This document shows, piece after piece, positions 43,171 to 50,258 of a stretch of DNA of 64,000 nt; within the stretch, counting starts at the first letter, position 1; each line of letters starts with the position of its first letter. Position numbers and translations under genes: made by a program. The notes under the pieces are model-generated. The model had not been told where the DNA came from and ran no database searches. It worked only from the letters and a program-made list of their open reading frames with translations. The stretch lies in the NCBI GenBank assembly GCA_050185825.1, contig JBFWZA010000010.1:158434-222433 (forward strand), given 5' to 3'. The DNA comes from SZUA-309 sp050185825 (lineage in GTDB: Bacteria > Pseudomonadota > Gammaproteobacteria > Pseudomonadales > Azotimanducaceae).

Positions 43171-43737
43171 TCAGGGCAGTGGCTCCCCGCCTGCAGCCGG
43201 TACACCCAGCGCCTCGAGGGTCGTAACCAGCGTTTCGCCCGCGGTGCGCGGATCCACCGCCTGGTCGATCTTGCGGATGACACCTTCCCCATCGATATAG
43301 AAGGTCCAGCGGCGGGCGTATCCCGCCTCGGAGAGGACGCCATAGGCAGCCGCCACCGATTTGTCCGGATCGGAAAGGATGGGGAAGCTCGCCTCGTTCT
43401 TCTCCGCAAAGGCCTGGTTGTCCGCCGGCGAGTCGGTGCTGGCCATGAAGTAGGTGACGCCGAAGCGTCGGATTTCCCGGTCACTGTCACGCAGCGCCTT
43501 GCACTCGAGGGTTCAGCCGCCGGTGAAGGCTTTCGGAAAGAAGGCGACCACCACCCACTGGCCGCGGAGCGCCGAGAGCGTCCAGGTCTGCCCGTCGCTG
43601 CCCGGCAGGCTGAACTCCGGCGCCGGATCGCCGACGCCGGGTGCAGCCTGAGCGACCGTGCTGCCGAGCAGCGCGCCCAGCAGCAGCGCGATACCAGTCA
43701 CGGCGGGGCGATGCCGTGTCATTCCACAGTAGCGCAT
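43171..43737 (-). CDS. Periplasmic peroxiredoxin with in-frame TGA (selenocysteine) at the catalytic position
   Basis: The ATG at 43737 has GGAGG 5 bases upstream. A signal peptide (AVTGIALLLGALLGSTVAQA) is followed by a thioredoxin-fold peroxiredoxin: PGVGDPAPEFSLPGSDGQTW, WVVVAFFPKAFTGG, then TGA at 43515-43513 (codon 75), then TLECKALRDSD and YFMASTDSPADNQAF. The frame continues to 43171, giving 188 residues. TGA stands exactly where the AhpC/TSA-BCP family has the peroxidatic cysteine (GGC-T); a resolving-type cysteine lies 4 residues on (C79). Everything else in the frame is intact, so selenocysteine insertion fits better than a random nonsense mutation. It would reduce peroxides in the periplasm. 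It heads the UbiA-sulfatase operon. Confidence 0.82.
43480..43498 (-). promoter_or_regulatory. Candidate bacterial SECIS hairpin downstream of the TGA
   Basis: Counting from the base after the TGA, nucleotides 17-21 (CGCUG) pair with 27-31 (CAGUG) around the loop CGUGA (22-26). After a G-A mismatch there is a further G-C pair (15 with 33). The loop begins 21 bases after the UGA and has G in its second position; both fit what is generally described for bacterial SECIS elements. The stem is short (5 bp, one G-U), so this is a candidate only. Confidence 0.45.
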
Positions 43738-43839
43738 GGTTGCCTCCGATCTATGGACGTGATGGAGGAGTATAGGCGTCTTGCGACCGCCGGACACGTT
43801 CGCCATGCTGAACGCCGGAATCACCGAGAGAGAGTCGTC

Positions 43840-44763
43840 ATGAGCGCCCAGGTCTACCTGCATCACTACCCCGCGTCCCTGTTCTCCGAGAAGATCCGGC
43901 TGCTGCTCGGCTACCTCGGGGTGCCCTGGCACTCGGTGGAGACCTCGTCGATCATGCCCCGGCCGCTGCTGATGCCCCTCACCGGCGGCTATCGGAAGAC
44001 GCCCAATCTGCAGATCGGCGCCAACGTCTACAGCGACACGGCGGTGATCACCACCGGGCTCATCCGCCTCACCGGAGACACCACGCTCTACGCGCCCGGA
44101 TTCGCCGCCCATCGGGTCGCGCAGTGGGCGGACAGCACCCTGTTCCAGGTGACGGTGGCCATGAACTTCCGCCCGGAGGCGATCGGCGCCGCCATGAGCC
44201 GCTTGTCCGCCGAGGAGGTGGCCGCCTTCCAGGCGGACCGCGCACAGCTTTCCGAAGGTGCGCCCATCGTCGGCATTCCGCCGGATGCGGCGCTGACCAG
44301 CTTTCAGGCCTATCTCGCCCAGCTCGAGCACTCGCTCGACACCCCGTTCCTGTTCGGGGCCGCACCCTGCATCGCGGACTTCTCCCTCTATCACTGCCTC
44401 TGGTTCGTGGCGCAGAACGCGGCGAACGCCGCCTGTCTCGAACCCTGGGGTCGGGTGCGGGAGTGGATGGCGCGTATGCAGGCCTTCGGCCACGGTCCGG
44501 TCACCGATTCGACCGGCGAGTCCGCCCTCGAGCACGCCAGGGCGTGCGAGCCGGTGCTCCCGGAAATCGAGCCCCTCGCCCTCGAAGGGATCGAGACGGG
44601 CACCGACGTGACGATCGCCGCCACGGACTACGGACGCAATCCCATCGCCGGCCGGCTGATGGCGGTGTCGAGCGAGGAGATCATCATCGCCCGCTCCTCG
44701 CCGGAAACCGGCGCGCTGCTCAACCACTTCCCCACCGTCGGCTTCCTGATCAGCCGGGCCTGA
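43840..44763 (+). CDS. Glutathione S-transferase family protein
   Basis: The protein has 307 residues from the ATG at 43840 (MSAQVYLHHYPASLFSEKIR); a longer open frame upstream is antisense-like. The thioredoxin-like N-terminal domain has the GST opening strand and helix with a serine (S-x-F-S-E-K-I-R) and the cis-proline loop KTPNLQ preceding the substrate-binding strand. An all-helical C-terminal domain contains CIADFSLYHCLWFV. About 90 extra C-terminal residues beyond a usual GST (FLISRA end) form an unrecognised domain. It is divergent from the selenocysteine peroxiredoxin across a 102-base gap and overlaps no neighbour; the thioesterase gene starts 8 bases later. Confidence 0.78.
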   Translation: MSAQVYLHHYPASLFSEKIRLLLGYLGVPWHSVETSSIMPRPLLMPLTGGYRKTPNLQIGANVYSDTAVITTGLIRLTGDTTLYAPGFAAHRVAQWADSTLFQVTVAMNFRPEAIGAAMSRLSAEEVAAFQADRAQLSEGAPIVGIPPDAALTSFQAYLAQLEHSLDTPFLFGAAPCIADFSLYHCLWFVAQNAANAACLEPWGRVREWMARMQAFGHGPVTDSTGESALEHARACEPVLPEIEPLALEGIETGTDVTIAATDYGRNPIAGRLMAVSSEEIIIARSSPETGALLNHFPTVGFLISRA

Positions 44764-44770
44764 GCGCAAC

Positions 44771-45142
44771 GTGACCTTCGACGAGTACATCGGCGTGACG
44801 GACTACGGTGAAGACAACGGCGTGGTCACCGCCGAGATCCGCATTCAGGATCACCACTGCAACCCCACCGGCAACATCAACGGCGGTGTGATCATCTCGC
44901 TGGCCGACAACCTCTCCACCGGCGCCGCGAACCGCGCCTACTTCGAAAAGACGGGCGAGCGGAAGTTCATGGTCGGCGTCGATCTGCACGCGGTCATGCT
45001 CGCCAATCAGCAGGGTGGCACGATCCGCGCGAGCGCCAGGCCCGTGCGGGTGGGACGACGCATCACCGTGATCCGGACGGAGGTGCGTGGCGACAGCGAG
45101 AAGCTGCTCGCCGAGGTGACCACGACCCACGTGCCGACCTGA
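44771..45142 (+). CDS. PaaI-like hotdog-fold thioesterase
   Basis: The protein has 123 residues from GTG 44771. The hotdog signature is present: NPTGNINGGVIISLADNLST with the central helix after GG, and KFMVGVDLHAVMLANQQGGTI. An N-G-G-V pattern with a following D/N-containing helix is used by PaaI/YbgC-type acyl-CoA thioesterases. It probably hydrolyses an aromatic or acyl-CoA ester. It is 8 bases downstream of the GST-like gene and so in the same transcript. The wax ester synthase gene starts 170 bases later behind its own sigma-54-like promoter. Confidence 0.8.
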   Translation: MTFDEYIGVTDYGEDNGVVTAEIRIQDHHCNPTGNINGGVIISLADNLSTGAANRAYFEKTGERKFMVGVDLHAVMLANQQGGTIRASARPVRVGRRITVIRTEVRGDSEKLLAEVTTTHVPT

Positions 45143-45175
45143 GGGCCGCACCGCAACGACGCACTGCCACGATTG

Positions 45176-45191
45176 TGGCACGACTTCTGCA
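45176..45191 (+). promoter_or_regulatory. Sigma-54 (RpoN) type promoter
   Basis: TGGCACGACTTCTGCA matches the -24/-12 consensus TGGCACG-N4-TTGCA at all but one fixed base. GG at 45177-45178 and GC at 45189-45190 are separated by exactly 10 bases. Transcription would start near 45202, about 110 bases before the wax ester synthase start at 45313. An inverted repeat TGCCAC-N4-GTGGCA (45165-45180) overlaps the -24 element. Confidence 0.55.
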
Positions 45192-45312
45192 CTGACTGAT
45201 CAGGCAGGCAGTTCGGGCGCGGATGCGCCGGAAACCGCACAACGATGGTGCAACCCACCGAGATCCCGCCCGGCGCTGCCTCAACAGTGGTCACGTCGAC
45301 GCAGGAAACACC

Positions 45313-46722
45313 ATGAACAAACTCGGTATCACGGACGCCTCCTTCCTCCACTTCGAACGGGACGGTGCTCCCATGAACATCGCCTCCCTGCAGCGCTTCG
45401 CCGTGCCTTACGAGGACTTCGACGCGGCCGCCTTCTTTGCCCGCCTGAAACGCCATGTGGCCGATCGCGTCCACGGCGTGTCCTTCATGACGCGGCGGTT
45501 GAAGTGGACACCGTTCGACCTGGACCAGCCGGTGTGGGTGACCGACACGGAGTTCGACATCGACCAGCACGTCTTCCGCAGCCGTCTGCAGGCACCCGGG
45601 ACGGACCGCCAGCTCGTGAATCTGGTCGCCCGGCTCCACGAGCAGCCGCTCGACCGCCACCGACCGCTCTGGGAGATCCACCTCATCGACGGCCTGGCCG
45701 ACGGCACGTTCGCCATCTACAACAAGTACCACCACGCGGCGATCGACGGTGTGGCGGGTCAGCAGGTGATGAACGTGATGTACTCGGAAACACCGGACGC
45801 CGACTCGGCGCCGGTGAGCCGGAGTCCCGAGGAGAGCGCCGAAAACGCCCAGCTGGTGTTCGAGGCCCTCGTGAACCTGACCCTGCAGCCCCTCGAGCAG
45901 TTCACGAAGCTCGGCGAGCGCATGCGTGCCATGGCCCGGATCACCGAGCTGCTGCGGGAGGCGCCGGACGATGCCGCCACGGCGGCCGCGCCGCCCACGC
46001 CTTTCGATGCTCGCGTCGGCCCTTACCGCGGCTTCGCCACCACCTCGCTGCCGCTGGCACAGATGCGTATGGTCGGCAAGAAGGTGGGTGCCTCGGTGAA
46101 CGACGTGCTGCTCGCCGTCTGCGCGGGCGGCGTGCGCGAGTACCTGTTGCGGCGCGAGGCGCTCCCCGATGCCCCGCTGCTGGCCGGCATCCCCGTTTCC
46201 CTGCGTGGCGCCGGCGACAAGTCCTACTCCAACAGGGTGGGCATGCTGCGTTCGACCCTGGCTACCCACCTCGAAGACCCGGTGGCCAGGCTCGAAGCCA
46301 TCGCCCGCTCCACGCGGGCCGGCAAGGCACTGCTCAGCGAGGCGAAGTCGCTGATCCCCGACGACATCCATATGCCCGGACTTTCCTGGCTCATGCAGGG
46401 CGCCATGACCCTCTCGGACCGGCTGCGGCTGCAGCGGGTGATGACACCGGCCTGCAACGTGCTGGTGTCCAACGTGCCGGGACCGCGCAAGACCCAGTAC
46501 CTGCTGGGCGCGAGGATGCTCACTCACCATCCGGTGAGCATTGCGGCGGACGGGAACGCCCTGAACATCACCGTGCAGAGCTACGAAGGGCGCCTGGATC
46601 TCGGCGTGACCACCTGCCTCGACGCGGTGCCGGACGTGGAGGTGCTGCGCGACGACCTGGAGTCGAGCTGGTTGGCGCTGCGCGAGGCGTTCGTGCCGGA
46701 GGCGCTCAGGGTCGCCGCCTGA
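45313..46722 (+). CDS. Wax ester synthase/acyl-CoA:diacylglycerol acyltransferase
   Basis: The protein has 469 residues from the ATG at 45313 (AGGAAA 6 bases upstream). The catalytic HHxxxDG motif is H140-H-A-A-I-D-G146. Other family marks are the N-terminal GITDASFLHFE and DGAPMNIASL, LWEIHLIDGL, and the C-terminal NVPGPRKTQYLLGA and TVQSYEGRLDLGV. It joins acyl-CoA to fatty alcohols or diacylglycerol to make storage lipids at the inner membrane. Length and motifs are complete. Presence of WS/DGAT fits a hydrocarbon- or lipid-using marine-type bacterium. Regulation is probably by the sigma-54-like promoter upstream. Confidence 0.93.
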   Translation: MNKLGITDASFLHFERDGAPMNIASLQRFAVPYEDFDAAAFFARLKRHVADRVHGVSFMTRRLKWTPFDLDQPVWVTDTEFDIDQHVFRSRLQAPGTDRQLVNLVARLHEQPLDRHRPLWEIHLIDGLADGTFAIYNKYHHAAIDGVAGQQVMNVMYSETPDADSAPVSRSPEESAENAQLVFEALVNLTLQPLEQFTKLGERMRAMARITELLREAPDDAATAAAPPTPFDARVGPYRGFATTSLPLAQMRMVGKKVGASVNDVLLAVCAGGVREYLLRREALPDAPLLAGIPVSLRGAGDKSYSNRVGMLRSTLATHLEDPVARLEAIARSTRAGKALLSEAKSLIPDDIHMPGLSWLMQGAMTLSDRLRLQRVMTPACNVLVSNVPGPRKTQYLLGARMLTHHPVSIAADGNALNITVQSYEGRLDLGVTTCLDAVPDVEVLRDDLESSWLALREAFVPEALRVAA

Positions 46723-46774
46723 GAACGCTCCTCTGATTGGGCGATAAGGTCGCCACGCCATCGCCGCGCCACAG

Positions 46775-46834
46775 AGGTGCGGTAAGAGCTACCGCAAAAG
46801 GTGCGGTAAGAGTTACCGCAAGAGGTGCGGTATA
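46775..46834 (+). promoter_or_regulatory. Tandem palindromic operator-like repeats before the molybdenum hydroxylase genes
   Basis: Two 24-base units (46775-46798 and 46799-46822) each contain TGCGGTA-N5-TACCGCA, a perfect 7-bp inverted repeat. A half copy AGGTGCGGTA (46823-46832) follows and runs into a TATATT hexamer at 46831-46836. Two full operators and a half site overlapping the probable -10 element suggest a repressor-controlled promoter. Confidence 0.6.
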
Positions 46835-46843
46835 TTCCCAGCC

Positions 46844-47320
46844 ATGGGGACGCGCTTCACGCTCAACGGGCTGGCTCAGTCGGTCGATCTGGATCCGGCG
46901 ACACCGCTGATCTACGTGCTGCGCAACGAGCTGCTGCTGCACGGCGCCAAGCTCGGCTGCGGCCTGGAGCAGTGCGGCGCCTGCGTGGTGCTGCTCGAAG
47001 GCACCCCTGTTTACGCCTGCACCGCTACGCTGGGCGACGTCGACGGTAAGCATCTGGAAACGGTCGAGGGGCTGGCCGCCGGGGACGGCAGCCTGCATCC
47101 CCTGCAGCGCGCCTTCATCGAGCTGAACGCCATGCAGTGCGGCTACTGCAGCGCCGGCATCCTCATGCGTCTGAAAGCGCTGCTCGACGCCAATCCGCAA
47201 CCGACGCGCGACGCCGTCTGCGCCGCGCTGGACGGCCACCTCTGCCGCTGCGGCGCCCACCCGCGCATCCTCCGGGCGCTGGAGCGGGCCATCGCCATCC
47301 GCGCCGTGTCCCCGCGGTGA
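46844..47320 (+). CDS. Molybdenum hydroxylase small [2Fe-2S] subunit (isoquinoline 1-oxidoreductase alpha type)
   Basis: The protein has 158 residues. The plant-ferredoxin-like cluster cysteines are C39, C44, C47 and C59 (GCGLEQCGAC and YAC). The second all-helical cluster has C99, C102, C134 and C136 (QCGYC and CRCG). This is the two-cluster electron-transfer subunit of the xanthine oxidase family. No Shine-Dalgarno is visible, and the TATATT at 46831-46836 is 7 bases before the ATG, so the transcript may be leaderless. Its stop overlaps the large subunit start (GTGA). No FAD subunit gene is present, as in the isoquinoline 1-oxidoreductase type. Confidence 0.88.
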   Translation: MGTRFTLNGLAQSVDLDPATPLIYVLRNELLLHGAKLGCGLEQCGACVVLLEGTPVYACTATLGDVDGKHLETVEGLAAGDGSLHPLQRAFIELNAMQCGYCSAGILMRLKALLDANPQPTRDAVCAALDGHLCRCGAHPRILRALERAIAIRAVSPR

Positions 47321-49443
47321 GCCTGCCGGGGGCCATCCAGCGCACACCGGAGCTCGGCCGGTGGCTCTTCTTCAACGAGAACGGCACCGTCACCGTACGC
47401 ACCGGCAAAGTGGAGATCGGTCAGGGTATCAGGACCGCGCTGGCGATGATCGCTGCCGAGGAACTCTACATCAGCCTCCACCGGGTGGTGGTGCAGACGG
47501 CGGACACGGAGCTCACCCCCAACGAGTTCGTCACCGCCGGCAGCATGTCCGTGGAAGACAGCGGCAGCGCCATCCGGGTGGCGGCCGCAACCGCCCGCGA
47601 GTATCTGCTGGCGCTGGCCGGCCAGGTGCTGGGCGTGGATCCCGCCACCCTGCTCGTGGAAGACGGCACCGTCTCCTCCACGGAGACCAACGAGCAGACC
47701 GACTACTGGTCGCTGCAGGGCGGCCATCCGTTCGAGCTGACCATCACCGCCGCACCGGCACTGAAGGATCCCCACGACTACACCCTGATCGGCACCCGCC
47801 AGCACCGGCTGGACGTGCCGGACAAGGTGAAGGGCAACGTGGCCTTCCTGCACGACATGACCCTGCCCCGGATGCGCTACGGCAGGATCGTGAAGCCGCC
47901 GGTGTCCGGCGCCCGACTGACCGCCGCGCCGGAAACACTCGACCTGCCCGGCGTGGACGTGGTGCGAAACGGCAGCTTCCTCGGCGTGGTCGCCGACCGG
48001 GAAGAGACCACCGTGCTGGCCGCCGAGCGGCTGGCCCGGGCGGCGACCTGGGACGCAGAACCGCTGGAGCCGCTGCCGGAGGATGTCCCCGACTACCTGC
48101 GCGAACACGTCACCGTGAGCCTGCCTGTCAGGGAAGGCGCGCCGCAGGAGGAACCGCTGCCGCCGATCGAACCTCCGCCGGGCAGCGCGCAGTCGCTCAC
48201 GGCCACCTACTACCGTCCTTTCCAGATGCACGCTGCCCTGGGCCCATCCGCTGCGATCGCCCGGTACCTCAACGGCGTGCTCACCGTGTACTCGCACAGC
48301 CAGGGGGTGGAGCTGCTGAAGCTCGCACTGGCCGATGCGCTTGCCCTCCAGCCCGATCAGGTGCACGTCATTCATGCCGAGGGGGCCGGCTGCTACGGTC
48401 ACAACGGCGCCGACGACGTGGCGCTGGATGCGGCGCTGCTGGCCGTGGCCATCGAGCCGGACCCGGTGCGCGTGCAGTGGTCGCGGGCCGACGAGCACGG
48501 CTTCGAGCCCTATGGTCCCGCCGCGCTCGTCGACATGGCGGCCAGCCTCGATGCCGAAGGTCGGATCCTCGAGTGGCGACACGAGACCTACAGCTTCACC
48601 CACATGGGCCGGCCGCGACCGCAACCGGGCTTCAACAACCTGCAGTCGAGCTGGTGGCTGGCCGAACCGAGAAAACCGGCACCGACCCGACCGGCACTGT
48701 TTCCCGAGGTGGGCATCCACCGCAACATGACGCCGATCTACGCGCTCCCGAACCAGCGGCTGGTGAAGCACTTCGTGGCCGGGAGCCCGCTGCGGACCTC
48801 ATCGCTGCGCAGCCTGGGCGCGTTCGCCAACGTCTTCGCCATCGAGTCGTTCATGGACGAGTTGGCGCACGCCGCGGGTAAGGACCCCTTCGAGTTCCGC
48901 CTCACCCACCTGGAAGATCCGCGTGCGATCGAGGTGCTCAAGGCTCTGCGCCGGGAAGCGCCGCGCACTCCCGACCATCCCGGATGCGGTCGCGGCATCG
49001 CCATGGCACGCTACAAGAACCGGCAGACCTGGTGCGCCGTGCTCGTGGACCTGCATGTCACGGACGACGCCCGCGTGCACCTGGACGACGTGCTCATCAC
49101 CGCCGATGCGGGGCTCGTCATCGATCCGGACGGCGTGGCCAATCAGCTCGAGGGCGGCTTCATCCAGGCCGCCAGCTGGACGCTCAAGGAAGCGGTGCGC
49201 TGGGACGCGGAAGGCGTCACCAGCCGCGACTGGGAGAGCTACCCGATCCTCACCTTCAGCGAAATCCCGCAGATCCGCACGCACCTGGTGCGCCGGCCGC
49301 TCGAACGGGCGCTGGGGGTGGGTGAGGCGAGCACCGGTCCGACGCCGGCCGCCATCGCCAACGCCATCTTTGCGGCCACGAGTCTGCGCATTCGCGAGCT
49401 GCCCATCACCGCCGAACGGCTGCGCGCGGCGGCGGCCGGCTAG
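47317..49443 (+). CDS. Molybdenum hydroxylase large, molybdopterin-binding subunit
   Basis: The protein has 708 residues from GTG 47317 (VSLPGAIQRTPELGRW). Family marks are GKVEIGQGIRTALAMIAAEE, SVEDSGSAIRVAAAT, DVPDKVKGNVAFLHDMTLP, and the C-terminal GVGEASTGPTPAAIANAIFA. The last carries the glutamate of the active-site loop (GVGE) that acts as base in this family. It probably hydroxylates an N-heterocycle or other organic compound and passes electrons to the small subunit and then to a membrane or periplasmic acceptor. It is shorter than CoxL but complete at both ends. The substrate is not evident from the neighbours. Confidence 0.87.
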   Translation: MSLPGAIQRTPELGRWLFFNENGTVTVRTGKVEIGQGIRTALAMIAAEELYISLHRVVVQTADTELTPNEFVTAGSMSVEDSGSAIRVAAATAREYLLALAGQVLGVDPATLLVEDGTVSSTETNEQTDYWSLQGGHPFELTITAAPALKDPHDYTLIGTRQHRLDVPDKVKGNVAFLHDMTLPRMRYGRIVKPPVSGARLTAAPETLDLPGVDVVRNGSFLGVVADREETTVLAAERLARAATWDAEPLEPLPEDVPDYLREHVTVSLPVREGAPQEEPLPPIEPPPGSAQSLTATYYRPFQMHAALGPSAAIARYLNGVLTVYSHSQGVELLKLALADALALQPDQVHVIHAEGAGCYGHNGADDVALDAALLAVAIEPDPVRVQWSRADEHGFEPYGPAALVDMAASLDAEGRILEWRHETYSFTHMGRPRPQPGFNNLQSSWWLAEPRKPAPTRPALFPEVGIHRNMTPIYALPNQRLVKHFVAGSPLRTSSLRSLGAFANVFAIESFMDELAHAAGKDPFEFRLTHLEDPRAIEVLKALRREAPRTPDHPGCGRGIAMARYKNRQTWCAVLVDLHVTDDARVHLDDVLITADAGLVIDPDGVANQLEGGFIQAASWTLKEAVRWDAEGVTSRDWESYPILTFSEIPQIRTHLVRRPLERALGVGEASTGPTPAAIANAIFAATSLRIRELPITAERLRAAAAG

Positions 49444-49464
49444 TGTGCTGCGCTCAGCACACTA
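49441..49464. terminator. Perfect bidirectional hairpin containing both stop codons
   Basis: TAGTGTGCTG, loop CGCT, CAGCACACTA form a 10-bp perfect stem. The first TAG (49441-49443) is the stop of the plus-strand hydroxylase gene, and the reverse complement of the last CTA (49462-49464) is the TAG stop of the minus-strand SRPBCC gene. No T-run is present on either strand. Confidence 0.7.
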
Positions 49465-50013
49465 GGGTTCGCCGGCGAGGTAGGCGGCCAGCCGCCTCAG
49501 CTGACCGAGCTGTACCTGATCCACCGGCTCCGCCAGGGCCGCGAGGCTGGAGATCGACGCGCCGGACACCACGTAGCGGTAGCGGAGCACCGTCTGGCCG
49601 TCTTCACCGGGCGCAAGCTCGAAGGTCATGCTGCCGGAGATCCCCATACCCTGCAGCGGACCCAGCCCGCCCTGCATCCTGAGCTGCCTGCCCGGCTGCG
49701 CGAACACCACGTGCATGTGCTCGACGCTGCCGCCGTCCGGCAGCGCCTCGCAGAAGCACCCGCCCGCCCGGGCATCGAGACTGAAATTCGCGGCTTCGCC
49801 GGAGTAGGAGTGGCTGGCGTCCCACCAGGCCCCTACCTCGTCGGTGAGCGCACGGTAGGCGCGCGAAGTCTCCGCCCGCAGGGTCAGCGTGTGCTCCGAG
49901 ACGAAGCCGTCTGCGGCCACCGCGGTGACTTCCGCCGCAACTGGCGCCGCTGCCAGCAGCAGCACTGCCGCGAGCCCTTTCACGGACAGAGATTCAGCCC
50001 CACTCGTGCGCAT
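49462..50013 (-). CDS. Exported SRPBCC (START/Bet v1-like) domain protein
   Basis: The protein has 183 residues from the ATG at 50013, with GGGGAGG about 7 bases upstream; a longer start at 50052 is less likely. A signal peptide (GLAAVLLLAAAPVAAEVTAV) precedes a helix-grip fold: LTLRAETSRAYRALTDEVGA, WWDASHSYSGEAANFSLDA, and a final helix with LGQLRRLAAYLAGEP. This fold binds hydrophobic ligands, and the exported form is less common than cytosolic ones. It is convergent with the hydroxylase genes, whose stop is shared in the hairpin. No partner gene tells its ligand. Confidence 0.75.
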   Translation of the reverse strand: MRTSGAESLSVKGLAAVLLLAAAPVAAEVTAVAADGFVSEHTLTLRAETSRAYRALTDEVGAWWDASHSYSGEAANFSLDARAGGCFCEALPDGGSVEHMHVVFAQPGRQLRMQGGLGPLQGMGISGSMTFELAPGEDGQTVLRYRYVVSGASISSLAALAEPVDQVQLGQLRRLAAYLAGEP

Positions 50014-50097
50014 GTTCGACCTCCCCGGTCCGCCACGAGCCCAGTCTACCAAGGCAGTCGCTGTCGACGACGACAGACGTATTGTTCAGAGGCTGAA

Positions 50098-50190
50098 TCA
50101 GAGGCTGAAAAGAATGGCGCCGAGATAGACGGCCACGGATACGGCGGCGAGCACCACCACCCGCGGAGGTACCTGATTGAATCGCAACAT
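50098..50190 (-). CDS. Predicted 30-residue single-span membrane peptide
   Basis: ATG 50190 to TGA 50098 encodes 30 residues: a short basic head (MLRFNQVPPR), then one hydrophobic span (VVVLAAVSVAVYLGAILFSL) to the end. AGGA lies close before the ATG. The size and layout resemble small subunits of respiratory oxidases or other membrane regulators (a CydX/YbgT-like pattern), but I cannot claim homology. It is divergent from the Crp/Fnr gene and lies between it and the SRPBCC gene. Coding status is uncertain at this length. Confidence 0.4.
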   Translation of the reverse strand: MLRFNQVPPRVVVLAAVSVAVYLGAILFSL

Positions 50191-50258
50191 CTTCCTGTGT
50201 CCTGCCTTTCCCTGGAGGATCGCTATACTCGGCCATTCCAGCACAGACGTATGTCACC

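Noticed and set aside
43456..43469. Perfect GACGC-UUCG-GCGUC hairpin inside the peroxiredoxin gene as the SECIS
   Set aside because: Its loop begins 49 bases after the UGA, farther than the range generally given for bacterial SECIS elements.
43513..43515. The TGA as an ordinary nonsense mutation or frameshift scar
   Set aside because: No frame change is needed, the remainder of the domain is intact, and the stop falls precisely on the catalytic cysteine codon; a pseudogene would more probably show further damage. It cannot be fully excluded without the genome's sel genes.
42208..43839. Long upstream extension of the GST-like gene
   Set aside because: It would be antisense to the UbiA-sulfatase and peroxiredoxin genes, and the GST fold begins only at 43840.
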